DNA from: Ktedonobacter racemifer DSM 44963
GTDB lineage: Bacteria; Chloroflexota; Ktedonobacteria; Ktedonobacterales; Ktedonobacteraceae
Assembly: GCF_000178855.1 (NCBI RefSeq)
Contig: NZ_ADVG01000002.1
Span: forward strand, 1,922,001 to 1,986,000
Reading direction: 5' to 3'
DNA length: 64,000 nucleotides
The translations under genes and the position numbers were made by a program. The notes beneath the pieces were generated by a model. The model did not search any database and had not been told where the DNA came from. It was given only the letters and a program-made list of their open reading frames with translations. Shown in pieces: positions 35,701-44,230 of the stretch. Every line of letters starts with the position of its first letter. The first letter of the stretch is position 1.

Positions 35701-35816
35701 TGCTCGACAGGAGGCTGCTGCTGGCGATAGCTACTTAACAGGCCCCCCGTTTTCTTGGGCAAGCCATCGTGCGACGCATCAGTCGGCATGCCTGGCTGAT
35801 TCCAGTTATTACTCAT
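32790..35816 (-). CDS. Class A penicillin-binding protein (glycosyltransferase/transpeptidase)
   Basis: 1008 residues. The first 195 are cytoplasmic, Pro/Gln-rich and low-complexity. A membrane helix covers 200-224. The GT51 glycosyltransferase (about 270-450) has EDRTFW at 291-296 and GGGSTITQQ at 315-323. The transpeptidase has SxxK as STFK at 620-623, SYN at 693-695 and KTGT at 852-855. It polymerises and cross-links peptidoglycan outside the membrane. The C-terminus is a Gly/Asn run ending GGGGRKKRGG, an unusual basic tail. All catalytic motifs are present. The long disordered N-terminus resembles the linkers of the kinases in this window and could be a phosphorylation target (inference). 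Confidence 0.94.
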   Translation of the reverse strand: MSNNWNQPGMPTDASHDGLPKKTGGLLSSYRQQQPPVEQQSPALPAGAPVGRQMPPQPAQPTQFSPTNGRNPSSQFLPGRTQQAPQPQMAQQQRPMMPAQPQQQRPMPAQPQQQGWVSNAMNLMRQVSGKVTAIGRNSYGQPAPYMERYHGSRPQAMPVPVEQPRLEEATPWKRSLSTRVAYKMRRRRDRWQNQQFGIGKILGIAAIIFAVIAVIASATGGAFSYNYYQQESTQVASIANKSSAQTTRIYDRNGQLINERYDQGEGSSGRSTPISYKDLPEVLKDAQTSIEDRTFWDNAGIDPQGILRAAFSHNGGGSTITQQVIKNLSHNADATYTRKLAEATLALGMTQQYPKWKILEMYFNSVPYGTQDLGVESAVRDLFGLQPNNCDKNHVCTPAVSQLDIDPKTGKHNPIVALARASLLAGIPNNPTIYDPSISETTRQAALDRQKLVLQNMQADGKLLDGKPIDADMIQQAEKLTASWQFKPYSTIKKAPHFTDWVTLQMEQMLGNGDPQLGVQAFLSGGFNIKTTIDMNIQKYIENASKYFITQPTLQKFGSFAGAPAVLNRDLNVNDAAVVVINSKTGEVLGMSGSVDYYKTNDKRVAGRVNVATSGRGPGSTFKPFVYGTAFQMGWNPGIVLPDVRTYFPNGKDAGAQDGEGPNAQTYTPNDYGGKPNGVSGPQSTIRAALANSYNIPAVKAMTFAGTDNVFNNARLMGITSLDKAIKANKCASGMDCFHLTPVLGTVDVSPLEMTSAYQTFANGGVHVPYQNILDVWDSYGNHLFHLDPTKVKGTRVFSSQVNYLLTSVLADEPSRQPEFPGDHDLAFNDWDPSCGASLKTYISCDTYQVGAKTGTTDSFQDNWTIGYTPRATVGVWAGNADGEVMKTGVVGITGAAPIWHAVMEFVSGRPCADINTAMVVNISCPVARFNPASDGMNGPTTFSQPSGVTRTCNLSAQDGLAGNGICDWVIDGQAPTLAGKTTVTSDSNGGNGGNGGNGGGGRKKRGG

Positions 35817-35937
35817 AGGTCCCCTTTCTCAGTCAGCAGCGCTTTGTTGCGGATGGTGCACACGGCATAAGCTAGATCTTTTGGCGTTTTTGTTAGATAG
35901 GGTTGGTAAAGGCTACACATTTCTTCACCTTTATGAT

Positions 35938-35996
35938 CTTATTCCGAAACCCAACGTCACTCACGTGACTAGCGCTTCGCACTCAGGGTTTTCGGA
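35938..35996 (+). repeat. 58-bp stem-loop repeat, family A, copy 3
   Basis: CTTATTCCGAAACCCAACGT at the left and CAGGGTTTTCGGA at the right. It has the inner ACTAGCGCTTCGCACT hairpin and is close to copies 1 and 2. It lies upstream of the PBP gene. Confidence 0.85.
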
Positions 35997-36137
35997 TCAG
36001 TAGTATATGGTTATGTATGTGCTGCGACTGTCTGTCTGTCTGCTTAGTGCATTTTCATAGCGATCACAAGAAAAAACGTCATCAACAAAGAGATTGCAGG
36101 AGAACCCACGATTTCCACTTCCAACCATACCTCCTTA

Positions 36138-36192
36138 ATACGAAAACCAACGCCGCTCTCGCGGCTAGCGCTATCGCGCTCAGGTTTTCGGA
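36138..36192 (+). repeat. 58-bp stem-loop repeat, family A, copy 4 (diverged)
   Basis: ACGAAAACCAACGCCGCTCT then CGCGGCTAGCGCTATCGCGC and TCAGGTTTTCGGA. The layout is the same as copy 3 with paired changes in the stems (CGCCGC...GCGG for CGTCAC...GTGA). It stands only 140 bases from copy 3. The remainder of the 35817-36587 gap shows no gene. Confidence 0.75.
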
Positions 36193-36587
36193 GAGGCACT
36201 GCAATGTCCCGCATAGAGTAACATAAACATCCACATATCCGCCAATTATCTACAAGAACGAATCAGCGCACGCAAATTAACACCCTAGCCCACTCGGGTA
36301 CATGCAAAAGCTACATTTCAAATATTGATTATGCTCAATATAATATATCGAAACCTATATATCAATGTGTACCGTAGGAGGATGGTACTAATCATGTAGG
36401 TAGCAAAGAACGAATTGCCTTTATTGCATCCCATACCCCAAAGCAGTAAAACGGTACTAAATGGCTACATTGTGGATCGGTTTCACCGATCCTCCACCAT
36501 ATCCAGATATTATGTTTTTTATGAGGTGTGATTTATTTGTTTGCAGACCCTCATTCGGGGGCATGGCTGGCTCTCGTTACAGAGAAC

Positions 36588-36632
36588 GCGGCGAGAAAGC
36601 CCCGGTCATTCATGCCGGGGATGAATCGCCGC
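36588..36632 (+). repeat. Two-stage hairpin, candidate left end of the TnpB element
   Basis: The outer stem GCGGCGA/TCGCCGC encloses the inner stem CCCCGG/CCGGGG. It lies about 120 bases before the tnpB-like gene. IS200/IS605-type elements carry subterminal imperfect palindromes at their ends, and this position and shape would fit one. Confidence 0.5.
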
Positions 36633-36677
36633 CTCTGCTGGATGAGAGGAAAGAGAGCAGGGTCAGATACCTAGAAC

Positions 36678-36706
36678 TTGCGTTCTTCCCGTTCCTCTGG
36701 TACAAT
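36678..36706 (+). promoter_or_regulatory. Promoter of the long tnpB-like gene
   Basis: TTGCGT (36678-36683), 17 bases, then TACAAT (36701-36706), 48 bases before the ATG at 36755. Confidence 0.5.
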
Positions 36707-36754
36707 AGACGTCAGTGGATCGAGATCACGTGTGTGTTCGAAGAAGGGGCCACA

Positions 36755-38392
36755 ATGCCGAAGAAGTGTCAGGGACAACGCAAGAAGAAGAAACAGCAGG
36801 AGAAGCGACCTGCGACCCCCACCTTTCTGCTGGAACTGCCCCTGGCCGTCGATGCAGGGCAAGCCGCCCGCCTGCGCGCTCATCTGGAAGCCGCTCGTCA
36901 GCTCTACAACGCCATCCTCTCCCAAGGACAACAGCGCCTGCGCCGCATGCGGTCTGACCCCGCCTGGCAAGAGGCCCGCGCCCTTCCTCGCACCCACAAA
37001 GCGGAACGAGCGGCAGCCTTCTCCGCCTTGCGCAAAACGTATGGCTTCTCCGAGACGGCGTTGCATGAAGCCGTCAAAGGGCTGCGCGTGGGCTGGATTG
37101 CCGAGCACATCGAGGCCGTGCTGGCCCAAACCCTGGCGACCCGTGCCTATCGCGCCCTCAATCGCGTCTGCCTGGGGAAAGGAAAGCGGGTGCGTTTCAA
37201 AAGCCGAGGACGCGGCTTCTCCAGCATTGAGAATAAACGCAACGATACCAGCCTGCGCTTCGTCCTGCAACCACCCGAGGAGGGAAACGCGGGGTATCTG
37301 CTCTGGAACGGAGACCAGCTGCCCGCCCTCATCGATTGGAAGGATGAAGTGGTGACCCATGGGCTCAGGCACCGCATCAAGTTTGCCCGCCTCATCCAGC
37401 GTCCTGCCAGCAGCCCTAGAGCGGCGGGCGCTGATGAAGAGGGCTATCGCTATGTCGTGCAACTGGCACTGGAGGGCAAGCCCCACCGAAAGAAAAAACA
37501 CCCAGTTGGCACGAGTATTGTTGGCGGTGACCTTGGTCCCTCCACCCTGGCCCTCTTCCCCCAGCAAGGAGAGGCAAGCCTGGAGGTGTTCTGTGCACAA
37601 CTGGCTCCTGATGCTAAAGCCATTCGTCGCTTGCAACGGCAGATGGAGCGGCAACGAAGGGCGGCCAATCCTGAGCACTACGACGAGAAGGGGCGCATCA
37701 AAAAACAAGGCAAGAAAAAGCTGCACTGGAAGCAGAGTAAGCGCTACCAGGCCACCCGGCAACGGAAGGCGACCAAAGAGCGCAAACTCGTAGCGCATCG
37801 CAAGAGCCTGCATGGGCACAAAGTGCATCAGGTAGTGAAGCTGGGCACCACTATTCTCATCGAAAAGATTTCCTATAAGGCATGGCAGAGGCAATTTGGG
37901 AAGAGTGTGGGGCTGCGAGCACCAGGGATGTTTGTGGAACTGTTGAGGCGCACCGTTGAGAGTACGGGCGGCATCCTGGTGGAAGTCCCCACACGCACCA
38001 CCGCGCTGAGCCAGTGGTGTCATGGCTGTGGCAAGAAGCTCAAGAAGCCGCTTTCGCAGCGTTGGCATCAGTGCGCGTGTGGCGTGGGTCCCGTGCAACG
38101 CGACCTGTATTCGGCGTTTCTGGCTGCCTACCTTGATCCAGCAGACCCCATTCCCTCGTGTGCCCGATACCAGGAGTATTGGGAAGGTGCGGAAGCGCGC
38201 CTGCGGGCAGCACACGAGCGTCTCACACAACGCGCGAAAGAGGGGCAGACCTTGCCCCGAAGCATGGGTTTGACTCGTGCGAGAGCGCGTCTGCCCGAAA
38301 GTTCAGGGGGACCACCACTAGAGCCAGCTTTCTTGCTGAAGCGAGAAGGACGGGAAGCGTGGGCCGAACTCCTGGAACCCCCGTCGCTTTAG
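36755..38392 (+). CDS. tnpB: Long TnpB-family nuclease with C-terminal extension
   Basis: 545 residues from the ATG at 36755. The open frame extends 98 codons further up, but that region has the promoter and no TnpB-like sequence. RuvC residues: D259 in SIVGGDLGPS, E370 in TTILIEKIS, D450 in PVQRDLYSAF. The zinc ribbon is CHGCG at 422-426 and then CAC at 440-442, so the second pair is CxC rather than CxxC. About 95 residues follow the last RuvC acid, where ordinary TnpBs end within about 20. The N-terminal half is strongly basic. It should be an RNA-guided or formerly RNA-guided nuclease. No tnpA is next to it. High local GC and the flanking hairpins support a mobile unit. Confidence 0.82.
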   Translation: MPKKCQGQRKKKKQQEKRPATPTFLLELPLAVDAGQAARLRAHLEAARQLYNAILSQGQQRLRRMRSDPAWQEARALPRTHKAERAAAFSALRKTYGFSETALHEAVKGLRVGWIAEHIEAVLAQTLATRAYRALNRVCLGKGKRVRFKSRGRGFSSIENKRNDTSLRFVLQPPEEGNAGYLLWNGDQLPALIDWKDEVVTHGLRHRIKFARLIQRPASSPRAAGADEEGYRYVVQLALEGKPHRKKKHPVGTSIVGGDLGPSTLALFPQQGEASLEVFCAQLAPDAKAIRRLQRQMERQRRAANPEHYDEKGRIKKQGKKKLHWKQSKRYQATRQRKATKERKLVAHRKSLHGHKVHQVVKLGTTILIEKISYKAWQRQFGKSVGLRAPGMFVELLRRTVESTGGILVEVPTRTTALSQWCHGCGKKLKKPLSQRWHQCACGVGPVQRDLYSAFLAAYLDPADPIPSCARYQEYWEGAEARLRAAHERLTQRAKEGQTLPRSMGLTRARARLPESSGGPPLEPAFLLKREGREAWAELLEPPSL

Positions 38393-38514
38393 CGCGAGGA
38401 GCTTCAGCATAGGCACCACATTTATGACTTTGCGGGGAAATTTTGTCCGGACGAGTTGCCCAAAGAGAAGAACCCATCACGCGAAATAGTACAGAGGAAC
38501 GATTCGGGCTGCGC

Positions 38515-38538
38515 CCACAGGCGATTAATCGCCTGTGG
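38515..38538 (+). repeat. Perfect 24-bp palindrome, candidate right end of the TnpB element
   Basis: CCACAGGCGATTAATCGCCT plus GTGG, fully self-complementary, within GCG/CGC outer arms. It lies 120 bases after the tnpB-like gene, where the guide-RNA region and right end would be. Nothing else is recognised in 38393-38920 except a short CTTCCACA-type dyad near 38577. Confidence 0.6.
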
Positions 38539-38920
38539 ACGCGGTAAACCGGGTCCCTACCAGCCTCTGACACTTACTTCCACACAAGTTTGAACGTTTG
38601 TGGAAGATCCGCATGATCATGCGAGAGAAAGACGCCAGGAAAAACGCGTCATGATGCGCAATGATGTGCTTCAAGCCTGGCGAGACACACGGCTTCTTCT
38701 GAGACAAGCGGGCCACTTCTCGTGTGGGAAAAACGAGGCTTGTGCAGCGCATCGCCTCCACATTTTTTCTCCAGATCCAATAGTTGTGTGTAAGTGTCAG
38801 GCATCAATGACCGGGACTTTCTCGCCACGATCTCTGTAAACCACTACCCGTCAATCCAACAGTTCTACCAAAATAGGAAAATCTCAAAGGATCGCCAGGT
38901 TTCCTAGCCGTGGGGAGTCG

Positions 38921-41416
38921 TCACAGGTGATAGGCGTAAAGCTTGTGATCATTAGAACCCACATAAACAACGCCGTTGGCTACCGTTGGCGAGGAGGTGA
39001 TCCAGCCGCCAGTAGGGTTGGAGGACCAGAGTGGAGCGCAAATGCTCGTGCCGCAGCCATCAGCTTTGTAAGCATAGAGCCTGTGATCATCAGAGCCTAC
39101 ATAAACGACGTCATTGGCTACTGTTGGCGAGGAGGTGATCCAGCCGTCAGTAGGGTTGGAGGACCAGAGTGGAGCGCAAATGCTCGTGCCGCAGCCACCA
39201 GCTTTGTAGGCGTAGAGTTTATGATCATGAGAACTCACATAGACGATGCCATTGGCCACCGCTGGCGAGGAATAGATAAAGTCTCCGGTTGGACTGGAGG
39301 TCCAGAGTGGGGGGCAGAGGCTCGTACCACAACCCGCAGCTTTGTAGGCGTAGAGTTTATGATCATGAGAACTCACATAGACGATGCCATTGGCCACCGC
39401 TGGCGACGAGTTGATAAGATTGCCAGTTGGATTGGAGGACCAGAGCGGGGAACAGGTGCTTATGCCACTGCCACAACCCTCGGCCTTGTAGGCATAGAGC
39501 CTGCGATCATTAGAGCCTGCATAGACGATGCCATTGGCCACCGCCGGCGACGAGTAGATGATGCCACCAGTGAGGTCAGAGGACCAGAGCGGGGAACAGG
39601 TGCTTGCGCCACAACCTTCGGCTTTGTAGGCGTAAAGTTTGTGATCATTAGAGCCTACATAGACGACGCCATTGATTACCGCTGGCGAGGATTCAATAGC
39701 CTGGCCAGTGGGATCAGAGGACCAAAGCGGGGAACAGGTGCTTATGCCACTGCCACAACCCTCGGCCTTGTAAGCATAGAGCCTGTGATCATCAGAGCCT
39801 ATATAGACGACGCCATTGATTACCGCTGGCGAGGAGTTGATGATGCCGCCAGTAGGGTTGGAGGACCAGAGCGGGGAGCAAGAGCTCATGTTACACCCCA
39901 CAGCCCTGTAGGCGTAGAGCTTGTGATCATTAGAACCTACATAGACAACGCCATTGACCACCGCTGGCGACGAACCAATGAAGCTACCAGTTGGGCTGGA
40001 GGTCCATGCTATCTTGAGACCGGGAACCGTTGTAGCGTTTAAGGTATGCTCAAAAGGATTATTGCGAGTACGCTGGGAGTCGAAGCCAAACATAATGCCG
40101 TTAGTGGTGGCTGTCTGATTGTACGTGGAAGCTGTCACTGTTGTGACCGCTTTCACGGTTGCCGTTTCCCCGGCAATCATTTGTGCTGTCGCTGTGGCAT
40201 TCGCATGGTGCGTGGGGATCAGCGTTGTCATCTCCGACAGACCAATACTTCCAATAATAGCAAGGACGGCAAGACCGATAAGGAAGAGAGCAAGTGGTCG
40301 AACTCTTCTTTTCCCGCGAGGTGATGACACAGAAAGAGAGGTTCTGGAGGGAACAGCAGACTGTGGGATAGCTGTAGCACCTGCCGCTTTGATCAGTTCA
40401 TGTGTGGGATAAGGCGATGCGGGTTGTGTGTAAATGGGAGGAGAAAGAAGCTTATTGGTAAAGACGGATTCTCTTTCCAGAGGTGCAGCCACCTTAACTG
40501 GCTCCTCTGTTGGTATTGGTACCGCTACTCCGGACAGAGGTAACGTGTTGAGTGAGGATGGGAGAGGCACAACGCAGGGGGGCGTATCCTGCACCTCGCT
40601 GGCTTGCTGAAGGGCTTTAGCAAAGGCCATAACGCTGGCAAAGCGTTTGTCAGGTTCCTTAGCGAGTGCAGTCAGCACAACTTGTTCCACCTCGATGGAG
40701 AGGGTTGGCACCTGTTCGCGCAGAGAAGCGGGCAATGTCATTTGATGTTGCATTGCTATCTCAATGGCTGTCCCTTTGAACGGGCGGTTGCCGGTGAGCC
40801 ACTCGTAGACGACGATGGCAAGGGCGTATTGGTCGCTGGCTGGGCACGGTTTGCCCCGAAGTTGTTCGGGAGCCATATATGGCAGCGTGCCGTTGATGCC
40901 TTCGTGTGTGTTCAGTGAGCGAGAACTGTGTGCGACGACTGCAATGCCAAAGTCGCTGAGCAGTACATTGTCGTGAGCTCCCAGCAGCATATTTTCCGGC
41001 TTCACATCTCGATGGATAAGATGCTGATCGTGGGCATACTGCAATGCAGAAGCGAGCGGTGCGATGTAGGAGAGCACGGTAAAGAGCGATACCTGTGTTC
41101 CCTTAGGATGCTTGCCGCGTAGGGTGCCGTGAGAGGCATAATCCATCACAAGGTAAGGAATCTCGTCACTATCAATGCCAAAATCAAGCAATTGAGTGAT
41201 ATGGGGATGGCGCAGGCGGAAGGTACGGGCCTCGTTAATAAATTCCTTGAGTTCGTCGCTACCTGCCAGGCGTGCATGAAGCACCTTGACAGCAGCCTGG
41301 GCATGAGTATGTTTGTGCTCTCCAAGATAGACATCGCCAAAGCCACCATCCCCCAGCCTACGCAATAATTGATAATCTCCAATATATTGGCCTGCACGAT
41401 TGGTGCGGTCTGCCAT
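38921..41416 (-). CDS. Transmembrane Ser/Thr kinase with eight-repeat PQQ-like propeller
   Basis: 831 residues from the ATG at 41416. AGAGG seven bases upstream supports it; an ATG 33 bases further up lacks a ribosome site. The kinase domain covers about 14-275, with LGDGGFGDVY, AAVKVL, HRDVKPEN and DFGIAV, so it should be active. One membrane helix (LALFLIGLAVLAIIGSIGL) lies near 375-395. The exported part is eight copies of a repeat of about 44 residues (SSPAVVNGVVYVGSNDHKLY, then CSPLWSSNPTG), enough for one beta-propeller of the PQQ/quinoprotein type. PknD-like kinases use such propellers as sensors. The ligand is unknown. The gene is divergent from the metalloprotease gene at 41844. Confidence 0.9.
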   Translation of the reverse strand: MADRTNRAGQYIGDYQLLRRLGDGGFGDVYLGEHKHTHAQAAVKVLHARLAGSDELKEFINEARTFRLRHPHITQLLDFGIDSDEIPYLVMDYASHGTLRGKHPKGTQVSLFTVLSYIAPLASALQYAHDQHLIHRDVKPENMLLGAHDNVLLSDFGIAVVAHSSRSLNTHEGINGTLPYMAPEQLRGKPCPASDQYALAIVVYEWLTGNRPFKGTAIEIAMQHQMTLPASLREQVPTLSIEVEQVVLTALAKEPDKRFASVMAFAKALQQASEVQDTPPCVVPLPSSLNTLPLSGVAVPIPTEEPVKVAAPLERESVFTNKLLSPPIYTQPASPYPTHELIKAAGATAIPQSAVPSRTSLSVSSPRGKRRVRPLALFLIGLAVLAIIGSIGLSEMTTLIPTHHANATATAQMIAGETATVKAVTTVTASTYNQTATTNGIMFGFDSQRTRNNPFEHTLNATTVPGLKIAWTSSPTGSFIGSSPAVVNGVVYVGSNDHKLYAYRAVGCNMSSCSPLWSSNPTGGIINSSPAVINGVVYIGSDDHRLYAYKAEGCGSGISTCSPLWSSDPTGQAIESSPAVINGVVYVGSNDHKLYAYKAEGCGASTCSPLWSSDLTGGIIYSSPAVANGIVYAGSNDRRLYAYKAEGCGSGISTCSPLWSSNPTGNLINSSPAVANGIVYVSSHDHKLYAYKAAGCGTSLCPPLWTSSPTGDFIYSSPAVANGIVYVSSHDHKLYAYKAGGCGTSICAPLWSSNPTDGWITSSPTVANDVVYVGSDDHRLYAYKADGCGTSICAPLWSSNPTGGWITSSPTVANGVVYVGSNDHKLYAYHL
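38930..39990. repeat. Tandem 130-140 bp coding repeats in the propeller kinase
   Basis: Eight units encode the propeller blades. Many are nearly identical at DNA level: GTAGGCGTAGAGTTTATGAT occurs twice at 39207 and 39345, and CTTATGCCACTGCCACAACC at 39460 and 39743. This points to recent unequal crossing-over or gene conversion. Confidence 0.85.
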
Positions 41417-41843
41417 TGCATACCTCTTTTGTGGCAGGAAGAAAACCACATCTATTCTCGCTGCTCCATTCTAGAGTATGCACATATTACCTGTCAAGTT
41501 GGAGAAAGCGCCATAAAACCATGGCGGAAGGATAAACCGGAGACAAGTGAGTCAAGCTCAGAATGCAGCGCTCAACATTTTCAGCGGAATCGTAAACGTG
41601 GGGCCTATGGGCGAAGATGTGCAACAATGTGACACGCACTTGTGGTGGACTGGCAACACCGGTCCACCACCATATCTATATGTTGTGTTTTTGTGGTAGG
41701 TGGTGGGAGGGGCATCAAATGACACATCTTGGAATAGCAAGAAAAGGGGAGAGAGTATACAGCAGCAGGGAAAATCGGGTACAATGCGGAATGATATATT
41801 TCCATTGTTGAGTCTATAGATCTTGAGAGGAGCCAGCAGGTTT
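41417..41843. other. Divergent intergenic region with one hairpin
   Basis: About 430 bases between the kinase and protease starts. A hairpin GTGGTGGAC/GTCCACCAC lies at 41642-41670. No gene is supported. Both promoters must lie here, but no clear pair was identified. Confidence 0.4.
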
Positions 41844-43424
41844 ATGCATCCTACACTTCGTATGCATATATATAAGAACCGCTATGCTTTCGCTAAATTC
41901 TTTCTCTCTCTCGCCCTGAGCTGCACTTTATTATTAAGTATAACTTCGCTTATGCTGGCAAAGAGCGGGGTGGCACGAGATGCCATCACCATCACCTCTC
42001 AGACACAGCAGGTCCATTTCCCTGATAGCATCGATTTCTCGCTCACAGTAAATGACGCGGGTGGCAAGATTACGCAGGCCACCCTCTACATCCAGGCCCC
42101 CTCTCTTAATGGAGACGAGGTTCACGTAGTCACAGTCGCAAAGCCTGGCACGAGCGTCCATCTCGCCTGGCATGAAGATATGCAAAAAGCGGATGACTTC
42201 TTCTCTCCGGGCACACCCATCTCCTACCACTGGGAGATAGAGGACAACGCGGGCGCCGACCATACCGGCACTACACAGAAATTTGACGTCAACGACCAGC
42301 GTTTCGCCTGGCAGGAGACCGATGTCCAGCAGTTCCAGATCAAGTATTATAATAGCGATGGCGCCGAGGTTCAGTCGTTGCGCGCTGGCGTGGATAAAGC
42401 CGTCAAACGTCTGACTAGCAATCTAGGAGGCGCACCGACCAAACCAATCACGCTCTGGATATACAAAGATACAAATGCATTTAAGAGCGCGCTTCCACCC
42501 AATACCGAAGAATGGGTGGGAGGCATCGCCTTCCCCGATATTCGCCAGGGGATGTTCGTCGTCGAAGACGCTCAGGATAACACGCTTATCCGCGATATGC
42601 CACATGAGATGTCGCACCTGGTATTGCATGAGCTGACAGATGGTGGCGTCGTCGATATTCCGCGCTGGCTCGACGAGGGGCTTGCGGTCTATAACCAGGA
42701 GTATCACGAGGGCGAGTTGTCCTATCAGCTACGCCAGGGCCTCAAAAACCACCAGATTCTACGCCTGAGCGGGATCGAGGACCGCTTTCCCTCCGATAGC
42801 AATCAGGCCTACCTGGCCTATGCTCAGAGCTGGGACCTGGTCACCTATATGTACAATACCTTTGGGCAGGCGAAGATGCATACGCTTATCAAAGATATGG
42901 GCAATAGTAGCTATCCGAACTTTGATGAGGACTTGAAGGCAAGCCTGGGCATGGATGAGGCCCATCTCGAAAATGCCTGGCGTCTCTCTCAGCATCAATC
43001 GTCTATCCTCACTCCAGACCAGGAGAAACAAGATCCACAACCGACCAAGCAAGTTGTTACCTCCAGCAGCAGCAACCCGGTGCCCTATAGCACACTACTC
43101 CTGGTCCTGGGCATATTCCTCCTGGCTTCGCCTGGCGTCGCCTTCGCAAGTTACTTCATCTACCGCAGACAGGTACGCATCCAGCAGGAACGAAAGCTGG
43201 CCATCGCCCAGGCCCAACGTATTCTCGACGAGGCCCACTGGGGGCCGGGGCCACAATCGTTCACGCCCATCGATCCCTACGCCCACTATACCAATCCTGG
43301 GCGTTATACACAGCCAGCCCCACCACCCGCCCAGCCGGGCAATATGTTACCTCCTTTCCCGCCTCCAGGAGCGTCACACCCTGGAGCAGGCGAACAGTTT
43401 GGTTCCTTCACAAATGAGGAGTGA
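41844..43424 (+). CDS. Membrane-anchored peptidase-MA-type zinc metalloprotease
   Basis: 526 residues from the ATG at 41844; a TTG 21 bases earlier is in frame and equally near to GAGAGGAG. The N-terminal signal/anchor is FFLSLALSCTLLLSITSLML. The catalytic motif HEMSH lies in MPHEMSHLVLHELTD, and the third ligand Glu is probably in PRWLDEGLAVYNQE about 25 residues on. This is the gluzincin pattern of the peptidase MA family. A second membrane helix (LLLVLGIFLLASPGVAFASY) precedes a cytoplasmic Pro-rich tail, so the protease domain faces outside. The N-terminal 150 residues look like a beta sandwich. The substrate is unknown. The stop codon ends on the first base of a palindrome. Confidence 0.85.
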   Translation: MHPTLRMHIYKNRYAFAKFFLSLALSCTLLLSITSLMLAKSGVARDAITITSQTQQVHFPDSIDFSLTVNDAGGKITQATLYIQAPSLNGDEVHVVTVAKPGTSVHLAWHEDMQKADDFFSPGTPISYHWEIEDNAGADHTGTTQKFDVNDQRFAWQETDVQQFQIKYYNSDGAEVQSLRAGVDKAVKRLTSNLGGAPTKPITLWIYKDTNAFKSALPPNTEEWVGGIAFPDIRQGMFVVEDAQDNTLIRDMPHEMSHLVLHELTDGGVVDIPRWLDEGLAVYNQEYHEGELSYQLRQGLKNHQILRLSGIEDRFPSDSNQAYLAYAQSWDLVTYMYNTFGQAKMHTLIKDMGNSSYPNFDEDLKASLGMDEAHLENAWRLSQHQSSILTPDQEKQDPQPTKQVVTSSSSNPVPYSTLLLVLGIFLLASPGVAFASYFIYRRQVRIQQERKLAIAQAQRILDEAHWGPGPQSFTPIDPYAHYTNPGRYTQPAPPPAQPGNMLPPFPPPGASHPGAGEQFGSFTNEE

Positions 43425-43490
43425 TTTGGTAGGTGGTGTGGTCCCCCTGGCGGTCGGAGGCCGCCAGGGGGACCACACCACCTACCAAAT
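43424..43490. terminator. Perfect 30-bp palindrome on a stop codon
   Basis: The arms 43424-43453 and 43461-43490 are exact reverse complements around a seven-base loop. The first base is the last base of the TGA of the metalloprotease gene. No T-tract follows. Confidence 0.88.
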
Positions 43491-43523
43491 TTAACAAAAA
43501 ATAGTAAGAAGCAGAGGAAGAAG

Positions 43524-44054
43524 ATGGAAGTGCATGAAGAAGCCCCACAGACAGCTAAACAGTATTCTAAACATTATTACCCCTCCGAGACGCTCCCGCT
43601 GCAACAATTGATGCATTGGATCGCTTTTAGCCGCGTGATGGGCATTGGCGCGGTCCGCTTTCGCCTTCTTGAGGACTACGTTCAGGGCGATATGCAGGCC
43701 GCGTGGCAGGCCGGACTCGCGGAGCTATGCAGCGCAGGTCTGGATGAGAAAACCGCGGAGAAGTTCCTGCACCAGCGCGCCAGCATCGTGCCAGAGCAGG
43801 AACTGGAGCGCCTGGAGAAACGCCGGATGCGCGTAATCACCTGGAGAGATGATGAGTATCCGCCGCTCCTGAGCAAATTTGAGTATGCTCCACCTGTGCT
43901 CTATATCTATGGCCGCTTGAACGAGGATGATCAGCAGTACGCTCTGGGCATCGTGGGCACGCGGCGCATGACCAGCTATGGCAGACAGGTCACAGAGAAA
44001 TTGACTACTGAGCTCACCGGGGGGCGCGTCACGTTTTTTTGCACATACATGTAG
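43524..44054 (+). pseudogene. dprA: 5' part of dprA (DNA-processing protein), interrupted
   Basis: About 169 host codons, to roughly 44029, then a few foreign codons to the stop at 44054. The N-terminal SAM-like helices (HWIAFSRVMGIGAVRFRLL) and the beginning of the Rossmann domain are present (PPVLYIYGRLNED, GIVGTRRMTSYGRQVTEKL). The next expected block, SGLARGID and the following 90 or so residues, is missing. DprA loads RecA on incoming single-stranded DNA in transformation. GAGGAAGAAG lies just before the ATG. The 3' part is at 45271-45656, so the gene is broken by an insertion plus deletion and should be non-functional. Confidence 0.85.
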
Positions 44055-44230
44055 GTATGGGGTCACGACATTTTCTACTACGAGCAGAAGCGCGAGAGCG
44101 GTCCCCATGCTATTTGAGAAACGTACTTGCTTCTCGTTTCTATCAGTAGGAAAGGCTCTCCAGAGGTGTGCTCAATGCCAATTGGAGCGCTTCTATAAAA
44201 TCTGCGAGGTACGCTTCGAGGTACGCTTCT

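Noticed and set aside
36671..38230. 519-codon frame opposite the long tnpB
   Set aside because: The tnpB reading has RuvC and zinc-ribbon motifs and a promoter; the antisense frame has none and no plausible start.
38930..39990. Regular repeats resembling an array (possible CRISPR)
   Set aside because: The units are about 135 bp, translate as PQQ-like blades and have no short-repeat/unique-spacer structure. No cas genes are near.
38927..40042. 371-codon frame with internal repeats on the plus strand
   Set aside because: It is antisense to the propeller repeats of the kinase; its repeats merely mirror them.
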